This document shows, in pieces, positions 52,471 to 60,983 of a DNA stretch of 64,000 bases (the stretch's first letter is position 1; every line of letters begins with the position of its first letter). The translations under genes were made by a program, and so were the position numbers. The notes below the pieces were generated by a model. The model saw only the letters and a list, made by a program, of their open reading frames with translations, searched no databases and was not told the DNA's origin. Source of the stretch: Streptomyces sp. CB00455 (lineage in GTDB: Bacteria; Actinomycetota; Actinomycetes; Streptomycetales; Streptomycetaceae). Where the stretch lies: positions 310,001-374,000 of the forward strand of contig NZ_LIVQ01000005.1 in assembly GCF_001905445.1 (NCBI RefSeq). The letters run 5' to 3'.

Positions 52471-52694
52471 GTCCGGTGTGTACCCGCCCCGGGACCGGGA
52501 CGGCCTCGACGCGGCCGGGATGTCACCCCAGTGGAGGCCGGGTTTCACCGCAGCACCCGCACTCCGGCATCCGAACGGCTGAACGGGCAGGGGCGGGGGG
52601 CGTGGAGAACCGCGCGGCCGCGGTGCTCGCGAGCCTGCCCGCGGTGGCGGTAATCCGGTCGCGGCGCGGCGGGGCCCGTACGTAGGGTCGGCTC

Positions 52695-53513
52695 ATGGGG
52701 AAACCGCTCGTCGCCGTGTTCAGTGGGGCCGGCCTGTCCACCGACTCCGGCATTCCGGACTACCGGGGGCCGCAGGGTCTGTGGCGCCGTGAGCCGGAGG
52801 CCGAGAAGCTCGTGACCTACGCGTGCTACATGGCCGATCCGCAGGTCCGGCGCCGGTCCTGGCAGATGCGCGCCGCGATCGAGGCGATCGGCGCGCAGCC
52901 CAATGCCGCGCACGTGGCCGTGGCGGAGCTGGAGCGCGGCGGCGTCCCGGTGCGGGTCATCACACAGAACGTGGACGGGTTGCACCAGCTCGCCGGCATG
53001 CCCGCGCGCAAGGTGTTCGAGCTGCACGGCACCGCCCGCTCGGTGGTCTGCACCGCCTGCCGCGCCCGGTCGGACATGGCGCAGGCCCTGGCCCGGGTCG
53101 CGGCGGGGGACCCGGATCCCGCCTGCCTGGGGTGCGGCGGGATCCTCAAGGCGGCGACGGTCATGTTCGGTGAACGGCTCGACCCCCAGGTGCTGGGGCA
53201 GGCGACGGCCGTGGCCAAGGGGTGCCAGGTCTTCATCGCGGCCGGGTCGACCCTCCAGGTGCAGCCCGCCGCCTCGCTGGCCGGCATGGCGGCGGAGGCC
53301 GGGGCCCGGCTGATCATCGTGAACGCGCAGGAGACGCCCTACGACTCCCTGGCCGACGAGGTGATCCGCGAGCCGATCGGCACCGCTCTCCCGGCCCTGC
53401 TCGCCCGGATCGCCGCAGTGCCCGGCTCCCTCGGGGAACGCGGCTCCCTCGGGGCAGCCGGGGCCCCCGGGGCAACCGCGCACAGGACCCCGGGATCACC
53501 GGACGACGCCTGA
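52695..53513 (+). CDS. Sir2-type NAD-dependent protein deacylase (sirtuin)
   Basis: 272 residues. NAD-binding GAGLSTDSGIPDYRGPQGLW, TQNVDGLH and the catalytic His111 in ELHGTA are intact. The zinc site is made by CTAC and CLGC. It removes acyl groups from lysines using NAD. The C-terminal roughly 30 residues are a Gly/Ser/Pro-rich tail. ATG 52695 is the natural start. It ends eight bp from the convergent VOC gene. Confidence 0.95.
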   Translation: MGKPLVAVFSGAGLSTDSGIPDYRGPQGLWRREPEAEKLVTYACYMADPQVRRRSWQMRAAIEAIGAQPNAAHVAVAELERGGVPVRVITQNVDGLHQLAGMPARKVFELHGTARSVVCTACRARSDMAQALARVAAGDPDPACLGCGGILKAATVMFGERLDPQVLGQATAVAKGCQVFIAAGSTLQVQPAASLAGMAAEAGARLIIVNAQETPYDSLADEVIREPIGTALPALLARIAAVPGSLGERGSLGAAGAPGATAHRTPGSPDDA

Positions 53514-53521
53514 CCTCGCCC

Positions 53522-54004
53522 CTACTCCCCCGCGGCCGCGCGCCGCATCTGCGCCACGTCCAGTTTCTTCATCTTCAGCATGGCGGCGGTCGCGCGCGCG
53601 GCCCGCGCCGGGTCGGGATCGCTGATCAGGTCGATGGCCTCCTCGGGCGTCACCTGCCAGGACACCCCGAACTTGTCCTTGACCCACCCGCAGGCGGATT
53701 CCTGGCCGCCGTCCGCCGTGAGCGCCTCGTAGTAGTAGTCCGCCTCCGCGTCGTCCGCGCAGCGGATCTGGAAGGAGACGGCCTCGGTGAAGGGGAACTG
53801 CGGGCCCCCGTTGAGGCCGATGAAGCTCTGCCCGTTGATCTCGAACTCCACGACCATCACCTCGCCGGCGGTCCCCGGGCCCGCATCGGTGTAGCGGCCG
53901 ATCCGTCCGAGCTTGCCGTCCTTGAACACGGACAGGTAGTAGTCGGCGGCGGCCTCGGCGTCGCCGTCGAACCACAGGCACGTGGTGAATCCGTTGCTGC
54001 TCAT
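53522..54004 (-). CDS. VOC/PhnB-type glyoxalase-fold protein
   Basis: 160 residues. FTTCLWFDGDAEAAADYYLS, EFEINGQSFIGLNGGPQFPF, and CGWVKDKFGVSWQVTPEEA are PhnB/3-demethylubiquinone-like VOC patterns. These often appear in small-molecule modification or resistance; the substrate is unknown. GGAGG precedes ATG 54004. The C-terminal helix (MLKMKKLDVAQMRRAAAGE) is standard for the family. Confidence 0.95.
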   Translation of the reverse strand: MSSNGFTTCLWFDGDAEAAADYYLSVFKDGKLGRIGRYTDAGPGTAGEVMVVEFEINGQSFIGLNGGPQFPFTEAVSFQIRCADDAEADYYYEALTADGGQESACGWVKDKFGVSWQVTPEEAIDLISDPDPARAARATAAMLKMKKLDVAQMRRAAAGE

Positions 54005-54050
54005 GTCTGCCTCCAGGCACATGGGGGACCGGTACCGCTTCCCTCACATA

Positions 54051-54099
54051 CAGACCGGCCCCGGGCCCGGAATTCATCGGTGGGCCCGGGGCCGGTCTG
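54051..54099. terminator. Strong 18-bp terminator hairpin
   Basis: Arms 54051-54068 and 54082-54099 pair perfectly (CAGACCGGCCCCGGGCCC with its complement). It follows the stop of the long transferase gene on the minus strand and precedes the VOC start. Confidence 0.9.
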
Positions 54100-54127
54100 T
54101 GTCCAGCCTGGTTTTCGCTCGTACGGC

Positions 54128-57100
54128 CTACTTCGCGGGCCGTGCGCCCATCTCCAGCATGCGGTCGACGACGCGCTCGGTGGCGTGGCCGTCGTCGAGG
54201 TCGCAGAACTCCGCGCGGAACGCCGCCCGCGCCTCGGCGTACTGCTCCCCGAGGGCGTCCGCGTCGCGTACGGCTTCGATCAGGCTCGCCGAGTCCGCCA
54301 GCAGCGGTCCGGGCGCCTTCGCCTCCAGGTCGAAGTTGAAGCCGCGCAGGGTGCTCCGGTAGTGGTCCAGGTCGTAGGTGAAGAGCAGGATCGGCCGGTC
54401 GGTGAGCGCGAAGTCGAAGATCGCGGAGGAGTAGTCCGAGATCAGCACGTCGGCGACGAGCAGCAGGTCGGCGGCGTCGGGCCAGCGGGACACGTCGACG
54501 ACGAAGCCGTCACGGACACCGTCGCGCAACTGCTCGCCCACGTGGTGGTGGCCGCGGACCAGCAGGACGTGGTCCTCGCCCAGCTCCCGGCGGGCCTGCT
54601 CCAGGTCGATCCGCAGGTCGAGCTTGTAACCCCCGGACCAGCCCTCGCAGTTCTCGCGCCAGGTGGGCATGTAGAGGACGACCTTCTTGCCCTCCGGCAG
54701 GCCCAGGCGCCGCCGGACCTCGGCGACACGGTCCGCGTCGGGACGTACGAGTGCGTCCGTGCGCGGGCTGCCCGCCTCGATGACCTCGCCGTCGTAGCCG
54801 AGGGCGCGCTTGAGGAGGGGCGTGGCGTACGAGCTCGGGGAGGCGAGCAGGGACCACTGGGCGCTGTCGTGGGCGAGGCCCTCCAGGATCTCGGGGCTCG
54901 TGTAGTAGTCGTGCACGAAGTCGTGGCCGATCTGCTTGATCGGCGTGCCGTGCCAGGTCTGGACGACGACCTGCCCGGCGCGGCGCTCGAAGTGCGACGG
55001 CACGTTGTCGTTGGTGACGTAGTAGCGGGCGCGGGCCAGCACGTCCCAGGACTCCACGCTGCCGTACTGCACGGCGCGCGCGGTGGCGGGGACCTCGGCG
55101 CGCCCGTCGCGGACGAGCCAGATGTGCTCTAGCGCTTCGCCGCGGCGCAGCAGTTCTTCGTGGATGGCGCGCGGGGAGTCGCCGGCGCCGTTCCCCTGGA
55201 AGGTGTCGTAGACGACCATGTCCTTGACCGGCAGGGCGCGCTGCGCTGGGTAGGTCTCGAACCGGGCGACGCGCTGGGCGTAGTTGGAGCGGTCGTGCGG
55301 GCTGAGCAGCGGGTCTGCGACCAGGACCGTGCGGTCGTAGAAACGTGCCTCGACCCGCATCCGGCGGCCCAGCGTGGTGAAGGGGTGAGGGCCGGCGAAG
55401 AGCATGCCGGGCCCCATTTGCACAGGGGCGCCGCGGTCGACGCCGAGCAGGCCGGCGGTGGTTCCACCCTGGGAGACCGGGCGCAGCGTGGGCCACCAGC
55501 GGCCCTCGGGCAGCGTGGTGCGGCCGGCGTAGGGCTCGGGGAGTACCGGCGCGAAAGTGGTCGTGAAGGTGTCGCCGTCACGGGCGACCGGGTAGCTGAA
55601 CTCGACCCCGTGGGCGTTGTGCAGGACGAGCTCGTAGGGCTCGTCGGTGGACGCGGCGAACCGGCCCCGCAGGGTGAGGACGCCGTCCTTCGCCTCGACG
55701 GCGTCGACCAGCGGCGGGGAGGGCTGCACGGAGAGGGTCAGGTGTCCGGTGTTGCCGCGCTTGGCGTAGAGGCTGCGGCTGCTGTCACCGCCGGCCAGGG
55801 GCAGCACCAGACCGGTGAAGCCACCGCGCTCGTCGTGGACGAGTCGGTGCTCGGTGCCGTCGGCACCGACCACGGCCAGGCGCCAGGGCTCGGGGGTCCA
55901 TTCTCCGGGCTCGCACGCAGCGTCCGGTACGGCGGCCAGGTCGGCCAGCGGCACGCGGACCGTGAACGGGGTCCGGCCGGCGCCGGCCGAGACGGTCTGC
56001 ACCGGGAAGGTCCGGACCGTGCCGGTGCTGACGTGGACGGCCTTGAGGGTGGCTGCGGCGCCGACCTCGGCGGCCAGTTCACCGCTCACCTCAAGGGCGT
56101 CGTCGCCGGCCTTGCGGACGTCAAGGGCGCGGGCGCGGACGACCTCCACCTGGATGGTGAGGGCGCCGGCGACGCTTGGGACGATGCGGACGTCGGGGGC
56201 CACCCAATGCGGGGGCGGGTTCTGGCCGGTGTCGTTCTCACCGCCCTTGAGACGGGCGCGGTGCAGGCCGCCGGCGCCGGTGACGGCGATGGAGGTGGTC
56301 CATATGCCCTCGTTCCACTTGCCACCCGACTGGAAGATCGAAGGGTCGACGACGGCGGTGAAACCGGCCCAGCCGGCGTGCTTCAGGGCGAGGTGCGGGG
56401 CGTTCACGGAGGCCATCGGGGAGGCGACCGTGCGGGCGCTCACCACGGAGCGACGGCGCTTGCCGCCCTCGCGGAACACCAGCATCTTGCGTGAGCCGAG
56501 GCGGCTCTCCGCGCCGAGGTGGCCGGGGATGGCGTAACCCCGCAGGATGAGCTTGCCGTCGGCCCATGCCGCCTGTTCCAGGCGGCTGACGACGCGGCGC
56601 TCGCGCGGGCCGAGGGTGAGGATCTTGGCGGGGACCGGCGGACGGCCGTGCAGGAAGGGGTAGTCGGCCTGCGGGCGGGCGAGCCCCTTGACGGGAACGC
56701 TGTAGTGGTAGTCGCGCTGGTGCTCTTGGAGGGCGATGAAGTCCTCGACGCGGCCTTCTCCGGCCAGGTACGCCTTGAGGCGGTCGGCGACGGTCAGATC
56801 GGACCAGGGGCCCGTGCCGATCTCCCGGACGAGGCCGCCGACCTCCTTGACGAAGGCGGCGCGGAAGTCGGCGCCGCCCTCACCGACGTACTTGTAGATC
56901 AGCGGGAGTTCCTCGCTGAGCACGTTGTAGTCGTACTCGCGCAGGTAGCGGGTGTACTTGGCGCCCTGCTTGGACTTGAGCGACTCGCGGACCAGGCGTA
57001 TGGAGGTCACCCGGTCGATGAGGGAGACGGGGTCGGTGGAGCGCTGGGTGATGGAGCGCTCGCCCGTCTCCCGGACGCGCCAGTGGTAGACGCAGTCGCT

Positions 57101-57706
57101 GATGATGTCGACGCTGGAGGCGAAATAGTGCGCGGGGATGCTGACCGGTGCGTCCTCGTAGAGGATGCCCTCGGGGTACTGGAAGCCGTGCTCGTCCCAG
57201 AAGGTACGCCGGTAGACCTTGTTCCACGCGGTGCGGTCGGTGACCAGCGCCGGGAACTTGGAGATGTGAGTCTTCAGCTGCGTCTTGGCGAAGGCCGCCC
57301 GGTGTCCCCAGGACTGCTGCATGCCGACGGAACGGAAGCGCTTGACGTTGCCGGCCGCGAAGTCCGAGCCGGTCTCGTCGAGGGCGTCGATCAGCCGCTG
57401 GTAGGCGTAGTCCGGCATCGTGTCGTCGCTGTCGACGAAGGCCAGGTATTCGCTGTCCTCGTGGGCGTGCCGGGCGCCGACGTTGCGGGCGGCGCCGAGT
57501 CCGGCGTTCTCCTGCATCACCACCCGGAAGCGCTTGTCCCGCGCCGCGAAGGCCTTGGCTATGACGGCGCTGGTGTCCGTGGACCCGTCGTCCACGAGGA
57601 TGACCTCGAAGTCTTCGAAGGTCTGAGCGGCGATGGATTCCAGGCACTCGTCGAGGTAGAGCTCGACGTTGTAGACGGGGACGACGATGCTCAGGCGCGG
57701 GGGCAT
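54128..57706 (-). CDS. Bifunctional GT2 glycosyltransferase / TagF-like polyol-phosphate polymerase
   Basis: 1192 residues. Residues about 1-230 are a GT2 domain: LSIVVPVYNVELYLDECLES, LVDDGSTDTS and the DxD-type FVDSDDTMPD. A middle beta-rich region (about 380-770) links to a C-terminal CDP-glycerol glycerophosphotransferase domain (about 800-1190): VVQTWHGTPIKQIGHD, VVLYMPTWRENCEG, LLVRGHHHVGE and DVLISDYSSAIFDFAL. It would build a wall teichoic-acid-like polyol-phosphate glycan at the membrane. Both halves have their catalytic motifs. ATG 57706 is preceded by an AT-rich promoter-like stretch. Confidence 0.92.
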   Translation of the reverse strand: MPPRLSIVVPVYNVELYLDECLESIAAQTFEDFEVILVDDGSTDTSAVIAKAFAARDKRFRVVMQENAGLGAARNVGARHAHEDSEYLAFVDSDDTMPDYAYQRLIDALDETGSDFAAGNVKRFRSVGMQQSWGHRAAFAKTQLKTHISKFPALVTDRTAWNKVYRRTFWDEHGFQYPEGILYEDAPVSIPAHYFASSVDIISDCVYHWRVRETGERSITQRSTDPVSLIDRVTSIRLVRESLKSKQGAKYTRYLREYDYNVLSEELPLIYKYVGEGGADFRAAFVKEVGGLVREIGTGPWSDLTVADRLKAYLAGEGRVEDFIALQEHQRDYHYSVPVKGLARPQADYPFLHGRPPVPAKILTLGPRERRVVSRLEQAAWADGKLILRGYAIPGHLGAESRLGSRKMLVFREGGKRRRSVVSARTVASPMASVNAPHLALKHAGWAGFTAVVDPSIFQSGGKWNEGIWTTSIAVTGAGGLHRARLKGGENDTGQNPPPHWVAPDVRIVPSVAGALTIQVEVVRARALDVRKAGDDALEVSGELAAEVGAAATLKAVHVSTGTVRTFPVQTVSAGAGRTPFTVRVPLADLAAVPDAACEPGEWTPEPWRLAVVGADGTEHRLVHDERGGFTGLVLPLAGGDSSRSLYAKRGNTGHLTLSVQPSPPLVDAVEAKDGVLTLRGRFAASTDEPYELVLHNAHGVEFSYPVARDGDTFTTTFAPVLPEPYAGRTTLPEGRWWPTLRPVSQGGTTAGLLGVDRGAPVQMGPGMLFAGPHPFTTLGRRMRVEARFYDRTVLVADPLLSPHDRSNYAQRVARFETYPAQRALPVKDMVVYDTFQGNGAGDSPRAIHEELLRRGEALEHIWLVRDGRAEVPATARAVQYGSVESWDVLARARYYVTNDNVPSHFERRAGQVVVQTWHGTPIKQIGHDFVHDYYTSPEILEGLAHDSAQWSLLASPSSYATPLLKRALGYDGEVIEAGSPRTDALVRPDADRVAEVRRRLGLPEGKKVVLYMPTWRENCEGWSGGYKLDLRIDLEQARRELGEDHVLLVRGHHHVGEQLRDGVRDGFVVDVSRWPDAADLLLVADVLISDYSSAIFDFALTDRPILLFTYDLDHYRSTLRGFNFDLEAKAPGPLLADSASLIEAVRDADALGEQYAEARAAFRAEFCDLDDGHATERVVDRMLEMGARPAK

Positions 57707-57911
57707 GGGTTGCGGGTTCTCCAGCGTTTTCTGCTTTACCGATGATCAGCTACTCACAGCATCTTACTCTGTAGCAGAATCACGAACTCCTCCCATAGGG
57801 GACGTATCGTGGCTGATCGCCGGGGCGGACGGCAAAGAATTCAGCCGTCCGCCACCTCGACGACGCGGTCGTGCGGGCCCGGCCGGCGCCCTCGCCGGGG
57901 AGCCGGCCCGG

Positions 57912-58286
57912 TCAGATCTCCAGGTCGGCCTCGATCTTCTTCAGCTGGTGCCGAGCCATGGCGAGGTTGGCCCGGCCGCGGTCGAGCGCGAGGTAGAGGA
58001 AGAAGCCCGAGGTGCCGCGGCCCTTCAGCAGGCGGATCAGGTGGTACTGGCCGCCCAGCGTGATCAGGATGTCCTCGATCTCGTCCTTGAGGCCCAGCAT
58101 CTCCATCGTGCGGACCTTGGCGCGCACCACGTCGGTGTTGCCGGCGGCGGCCACGGCGAGGTCGAGGTCCTTGCCGCCGCCGACGGTCCCGAGGGCCATG
58201 CCGCTGCCGTAGTCGACCAGGGCGGCGCCGAGCGCACCCTCGATGGTGGTCGTGGCTTCCTTGAGTGCGGTCTCGACGTTTGCCAT
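57912..58286 (-). CDS. Roadblock/LC7 domain protein
   Basis: 124 residues. GALGAALVDYGSGMALGTVG and DILITLGGQYHLIRLLKGRG, then LDRGRANLAMARHQLKKIEA, show the Roadblock/LC7 fold, a dimeric platform that in bacteria (MglB, CvnB) modulates Ras-like GTPases. It is the last gene of a run of five on this strand, closely related to the protein encoded at 59796-60215. ATG 58286 has a GGAACC leader. Confidence 0.92.
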   Translation of the reverse strand: MANVETALKEATTTIEGALGAALVDYGSGMALGTVGGGKDLDLAVAAAGNTDVVRAKVRTMEMLGLKDEIEDILITLGGQYHLIRLLKGRGTSGFFLYLALDRGRANLAMARHQLKKIEADLEI

Positions 58287-58477
58287 GAGTGGTTCCTCTT
58301 TCTTGTCCGTGTCTGACGGTGACGGTGACGGTGGCTGTGACGTTGAACGGGATCGGGGAGGGGACGGGGGTGGGGACGGAGGCGGGGGCGGGGGTGGCTG
58401 CGGTGGATCCGGCTCGCTGCTCCGGCCGGCCCGCGGGCCGGCCGGGTGGAACAGGCGGATCGCACGGATCAGGCGGA

Positions 58478-58924
58478 TCAGGACGGCGGAGCGGGCGGGA
58501 GCGGCGGCAGGGGCGGGGGTACGGCGATCCTGCGGCCGAGGGTGTGGTCGATCAGTTCCGCTATGCGCAGGCTGGAGCGGCGGGCCTCCAGGTGGAGGCG
58601 CCCCACGTTGACCCGGGTATCCGCGGTCAGGGTGAGCACGGCCGTCTCGCCCGCCGCGTAGGTGGCCACGTAGCCGTGCTCGCCGCGCACGAGCAGTTCG
58701 CGGAATCCGCCCTGGCCGGTGCTGTCGCTCAGGCGCTGTGCGACGCCGAGGGCGGCCGCGGTGAGAGCGGCGACGGTCTCGGCCTCGGCGGCGGCGCTGT
58801 CCTGGGCGAGCACGAGGCCGTCGGCGCTCGCGGCGAGGGCGCCGGTGAGCTGGGGCACCCGCGCCCTCAGCCTGCGGAGCTCGGCGAGTATGTCGGCCTC
58901 CGCCTCGGGCGGCACCGTGCTCAT
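58478..58924 (-). CDS. Roadblock/LC7 domain protein with proline-rich tail
   Basis: 148 residues. VPQLTGALAASADGLVLAQD, VAQRLSDSTGQGGFRELLVR and GYVATYAAGETAVLTLTAD follow the CvnB/MglB-like Roadblock pattern. It ends in a polyproline tail (VPPPLPPLPPAPPS). It lies between the PatA-like gene and the last Roadblock gene. Downstream, 58300-58410 is a G-rich tract of GGTGAC and GGGGGCGG motifs, which might weaken read-through to the last gene. Confidence 0.9.
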   Translation of the reverse strand: MSTVPPEAEADILAELRRLRARVPQLTGALAASADGLVLAQDSAAAEAETVAALTAAALGVAQRLSDSTGQGGFRELLVRGEHGYVATYAAGETAVLTLTADTRVNVGRLHLEARRSSLRIAELIDHTLGRRIAVPPPLPPLPPAPPS

Positions 58925-58995
58925 GTCGGACTTTCTCCTTTCGGGCTGCCTCCTCTCGGAGCGGTCGGCACGCAGGGCCGGTCGCAGCGGGAGCC

Positions 58996-59799
58996 TCACA
59001 GGCTTGCCTCCAGTGCGTCGCGTAACCGGCGGAGCAGCGCCACGTCCGGGGATTGGGCCTGGGTCATCCAGTCGGGCAGGGGGTCCGCGGCCGGCGCCGG
59101 GGCCGGGGAGTGGGGGGTCTCGACGAGTCCGGCCGCGGCGAGGCGCCGTACGTCGAGCAGTGTGTGGAACGCGGGACGGCCCAGGACCCAGGCGAGGTCC
59201 GCCGGGGTGCGCACGCCGTCCGCCTGGCACAAGAGGATCCGCTGCCGGGCGGTGACCGTCTGGCCGGGCGCGGCGGCCCTCGGCACCACCGGGGCGGTGT
59301 CCAGCAGCGGGTACGGCCAGACCGCGTCGAGCAGTTCCCGGCGGCGCCGGGTCTCCCGCTCGACGGCGGCGGCCGGGACCGACCGGACGGAGCCGATCCA
59401 GTGGGTGGCCCCGCGGCGGAACCGGGAGGGTCCGCTGCCCGGGGACAGGGCGAAGAAGGCGGCGTCGAAGATGGCGGCGAGGTGGCAGATCTCCATCTCC
59501 CCGCCCGAGAGTCCGCCACTGTCCACGAGGAACCGGGCCACCTGGCGGCGGGCGCCGGCCCGGTCGACCGCCTCGCGCCAGCGCTCGGGCGCCAGGCCGC
59601 CACCGGTGGTGAGCAGGACGTCGAGGCCCGGGGTGGCCGGGCTCTCCGCGTGCACGACGCGGCCGTTCTCCAGGAAGAGGGTGCCCCGGTCGCGCAGCAG
59701 GGCTCCGGTGGCACGCTCGGCGGCGAGCCGGGTCAGGAGGGGGGAGACGGCGACGGTGGCGGCCGGGGCGGCCGGGGCGGCGGTGGCCGGGGTGGTCAT
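58996..59799 (-). CDS. PATAN/PatA-like regulatory protein
   Basis: 267 residues. TGALLRDRGTLFLENGRVVHAESP with GLDVLLTTGGGL resembles the PATAN/DUF4388 domain found in PatA-type response proteins. The C-terminal RILLCQADGVRTPADLAWVL and FHTLLDVRRLAAAGLVETP resembles a winged helix. It probably links the Roadblock proteins to gene control or to a partner, but no activity can be stated. Its ATG overlaps the stop of the upstream Roadblock gene (ATGA). Confidence 0.7.
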   Translation of the reverse strand: MTTPATAAPAAPAATVAVSPLLTRLAAERATGALLRDRGTLFLENGRVVHAESPATPGLDVLLTTGGGLAPERWREAVDRAGARRQVARFLVDSGGLSGGEMEICHLAAIFDAAFFALSPGSGPSRFRRGATHWIGSVRSVPAAAVERETRRRRELLDAVWPYPLLDTAPVVPRAAAPGQTVTARQRILLCQADGVRTPADLAWVLGRPAFHTLLDVRRLAAAGLVETPHSPAPAPAADPLPDWMTQAQSPDVALLRRLRDALEASL

Positions 59800-60215
59800 C
59801 TGAGCACCAGCCCCTCGGCGAGGGCGCGGAGCCGGTGGCGCGCGAGGGCGAGGTTGCCGTCGGCGCGGTCCAGCCAGAGGTGCAGGAAGACGCTGCTGTC
59901 GAAGCTCGTCTCGACGAACCGCAGCACGTGGTAGCCGGTGCGAGTGGTGACGATCAGGTCTTCGACGGGTGGACCGGCGGCCGGCGGGCCGGACCCGTCA
60001 CCGGGTATCGCCCCGGTTTCCGCCGGAGCGAAGGACTCGTACTCCGCAGCCGCCCTGGCCAGCTCGGCGGTCTCGGCGGCGGTGGTCTCGTGGTCGCCCA
60101 CGGGGGATTCCCCCGCGGTGCCGAGGGCCAGTCCGCTGCTCCAGTCGACCAGCGCGGCCCCACGCGCACCAGGCAGGGCCATGGCTTCGAGCAGGCATTC
60201 GTCGATCCCGGGCAC
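59796..60215 (-). CDS. Roadblock/LC7 domain protein
   Basis: 139 residues from GTG 60215, five bases from GGGGAG. LEAMALPGARGAALVDWSSG and DLIVTTRTGYHVLRFVETSF, then LDRADGNLALARHRLRALAE, are a paralogue of the 57912-58286 protein, with an Ala/Glu-rich insert in the middle. The end overlaps the PatA-like gene's start. Confidence 0.88.
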   Translation of the reverse strand: MPGIDECLLEAMALPGARGAALVDWSSGLALGTAGESPVGDHETTAAETAELARAAAEYESFAPAETGAIPGDGSGPPAAGPPVEDLIVTTRTGYHVLRFVETSFDSSVFLHLWLDRADGNLALARHRLRALAEGLVLR

Positions 60216-60375
60216 GCGGGCTCCCCTCCCGGCCGGACGTGCTGGGTGCACGGTGGTACGGCGCGACAGGAGGGAACTTACTCACCTTCCCCTGCACGAA
60301 AGGGGGTTCTGGCATTTTCCGCTGGAACATGCGCGGAACCGCGCTGCCGCTTGGCCGGAACCAGTCACCTTCTGA

Positions 60376-60618
60376 TCACGAAGCGAGCGGAAGATCGTCC
60401 GCGAGCCGGAACGAACCGCCTTCCCGCTGTACGTAACCCTCGTGGCTGAGGGTGCGCAACAAGTGGTAGACGGTGGGCAGGGGGATGCCGGTGAGCCGGG
60501 CGAGCCGCTTGGCCGTCACTGCGCCTTCGGCGTACATCGCTTCCAGGAGACGCAGCGCGCGCTGCACGGAACCGATCAGGGTGGGTGCGCTGTCCTTCTG
60601 CGGGTGGTCGGTGGCCAT
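60376..60618 (-). CDS. Small IclR-type winged-helix protein
   Basis: 80 residues consisting of an IclR N-terminal winged helix only (SVQRALRLLEAMYAEGAV, TGIPLPTVYHLLRTLSHEGY) with no effector domain. It may be the DNA-binding partner of the Roadblock operon. GGGGG precedes ATG 60618. It starts about 365 bp from the divergent PucR gene and 160 bp before the Roadblock gene, so it may be separately transcribed. Confidence 0.85.
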   Translation of the reverse strand: MATDHPQKDSAPTLIGSVQRALRLLEAMYAEGAVTAKRLARLTGIPLPTVYHLLRTLSHEGYVQREGGSFRLADDLPLAS

Positions 60619-60983
60619 GGGTGGTCCCCCTGCTCCGGTACGAGGCCTGGCCGTCCCATCAAAGTGCCTCGGTGGACGCAAAACCAGCTGACTCGCGTAA
60701 ACCCGGGCACGAGATCGCCGCACCCCGTCGCGGCCGCCCCCGCACGTCGCGCCCGGCCGCCCGCGCGGCCGGCGCGCCGTCGCATCAGGGCGCGGGCGGC
60801 CGCGACAGGAGGCGGTCGGCCATGTGCCGATGAGGTCCTCCACCGGGGCCGGGTCGGGCACGAGCCGTTCGGCGGACGGCGCGGCACAGTGAGCACTGCA
60901 CATGCAGTGCTTCGCACACGGTGGCGGATGGAGCCGGTCCGGGCCCTCCCCAGCGCCCCCTCCCCCATGTCAGGCTGCGCGTC
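60619..60983. other. 365-bp divergent intergenic region
   Basis: Lies between the small IclR-type and PucR genes. It should hold both promoters. AT-richer patches occur near 60678-60705, but no clear boxes or palindrome could be assigned, and no frame encodes a recognisable protein. Confidence 0.5.
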
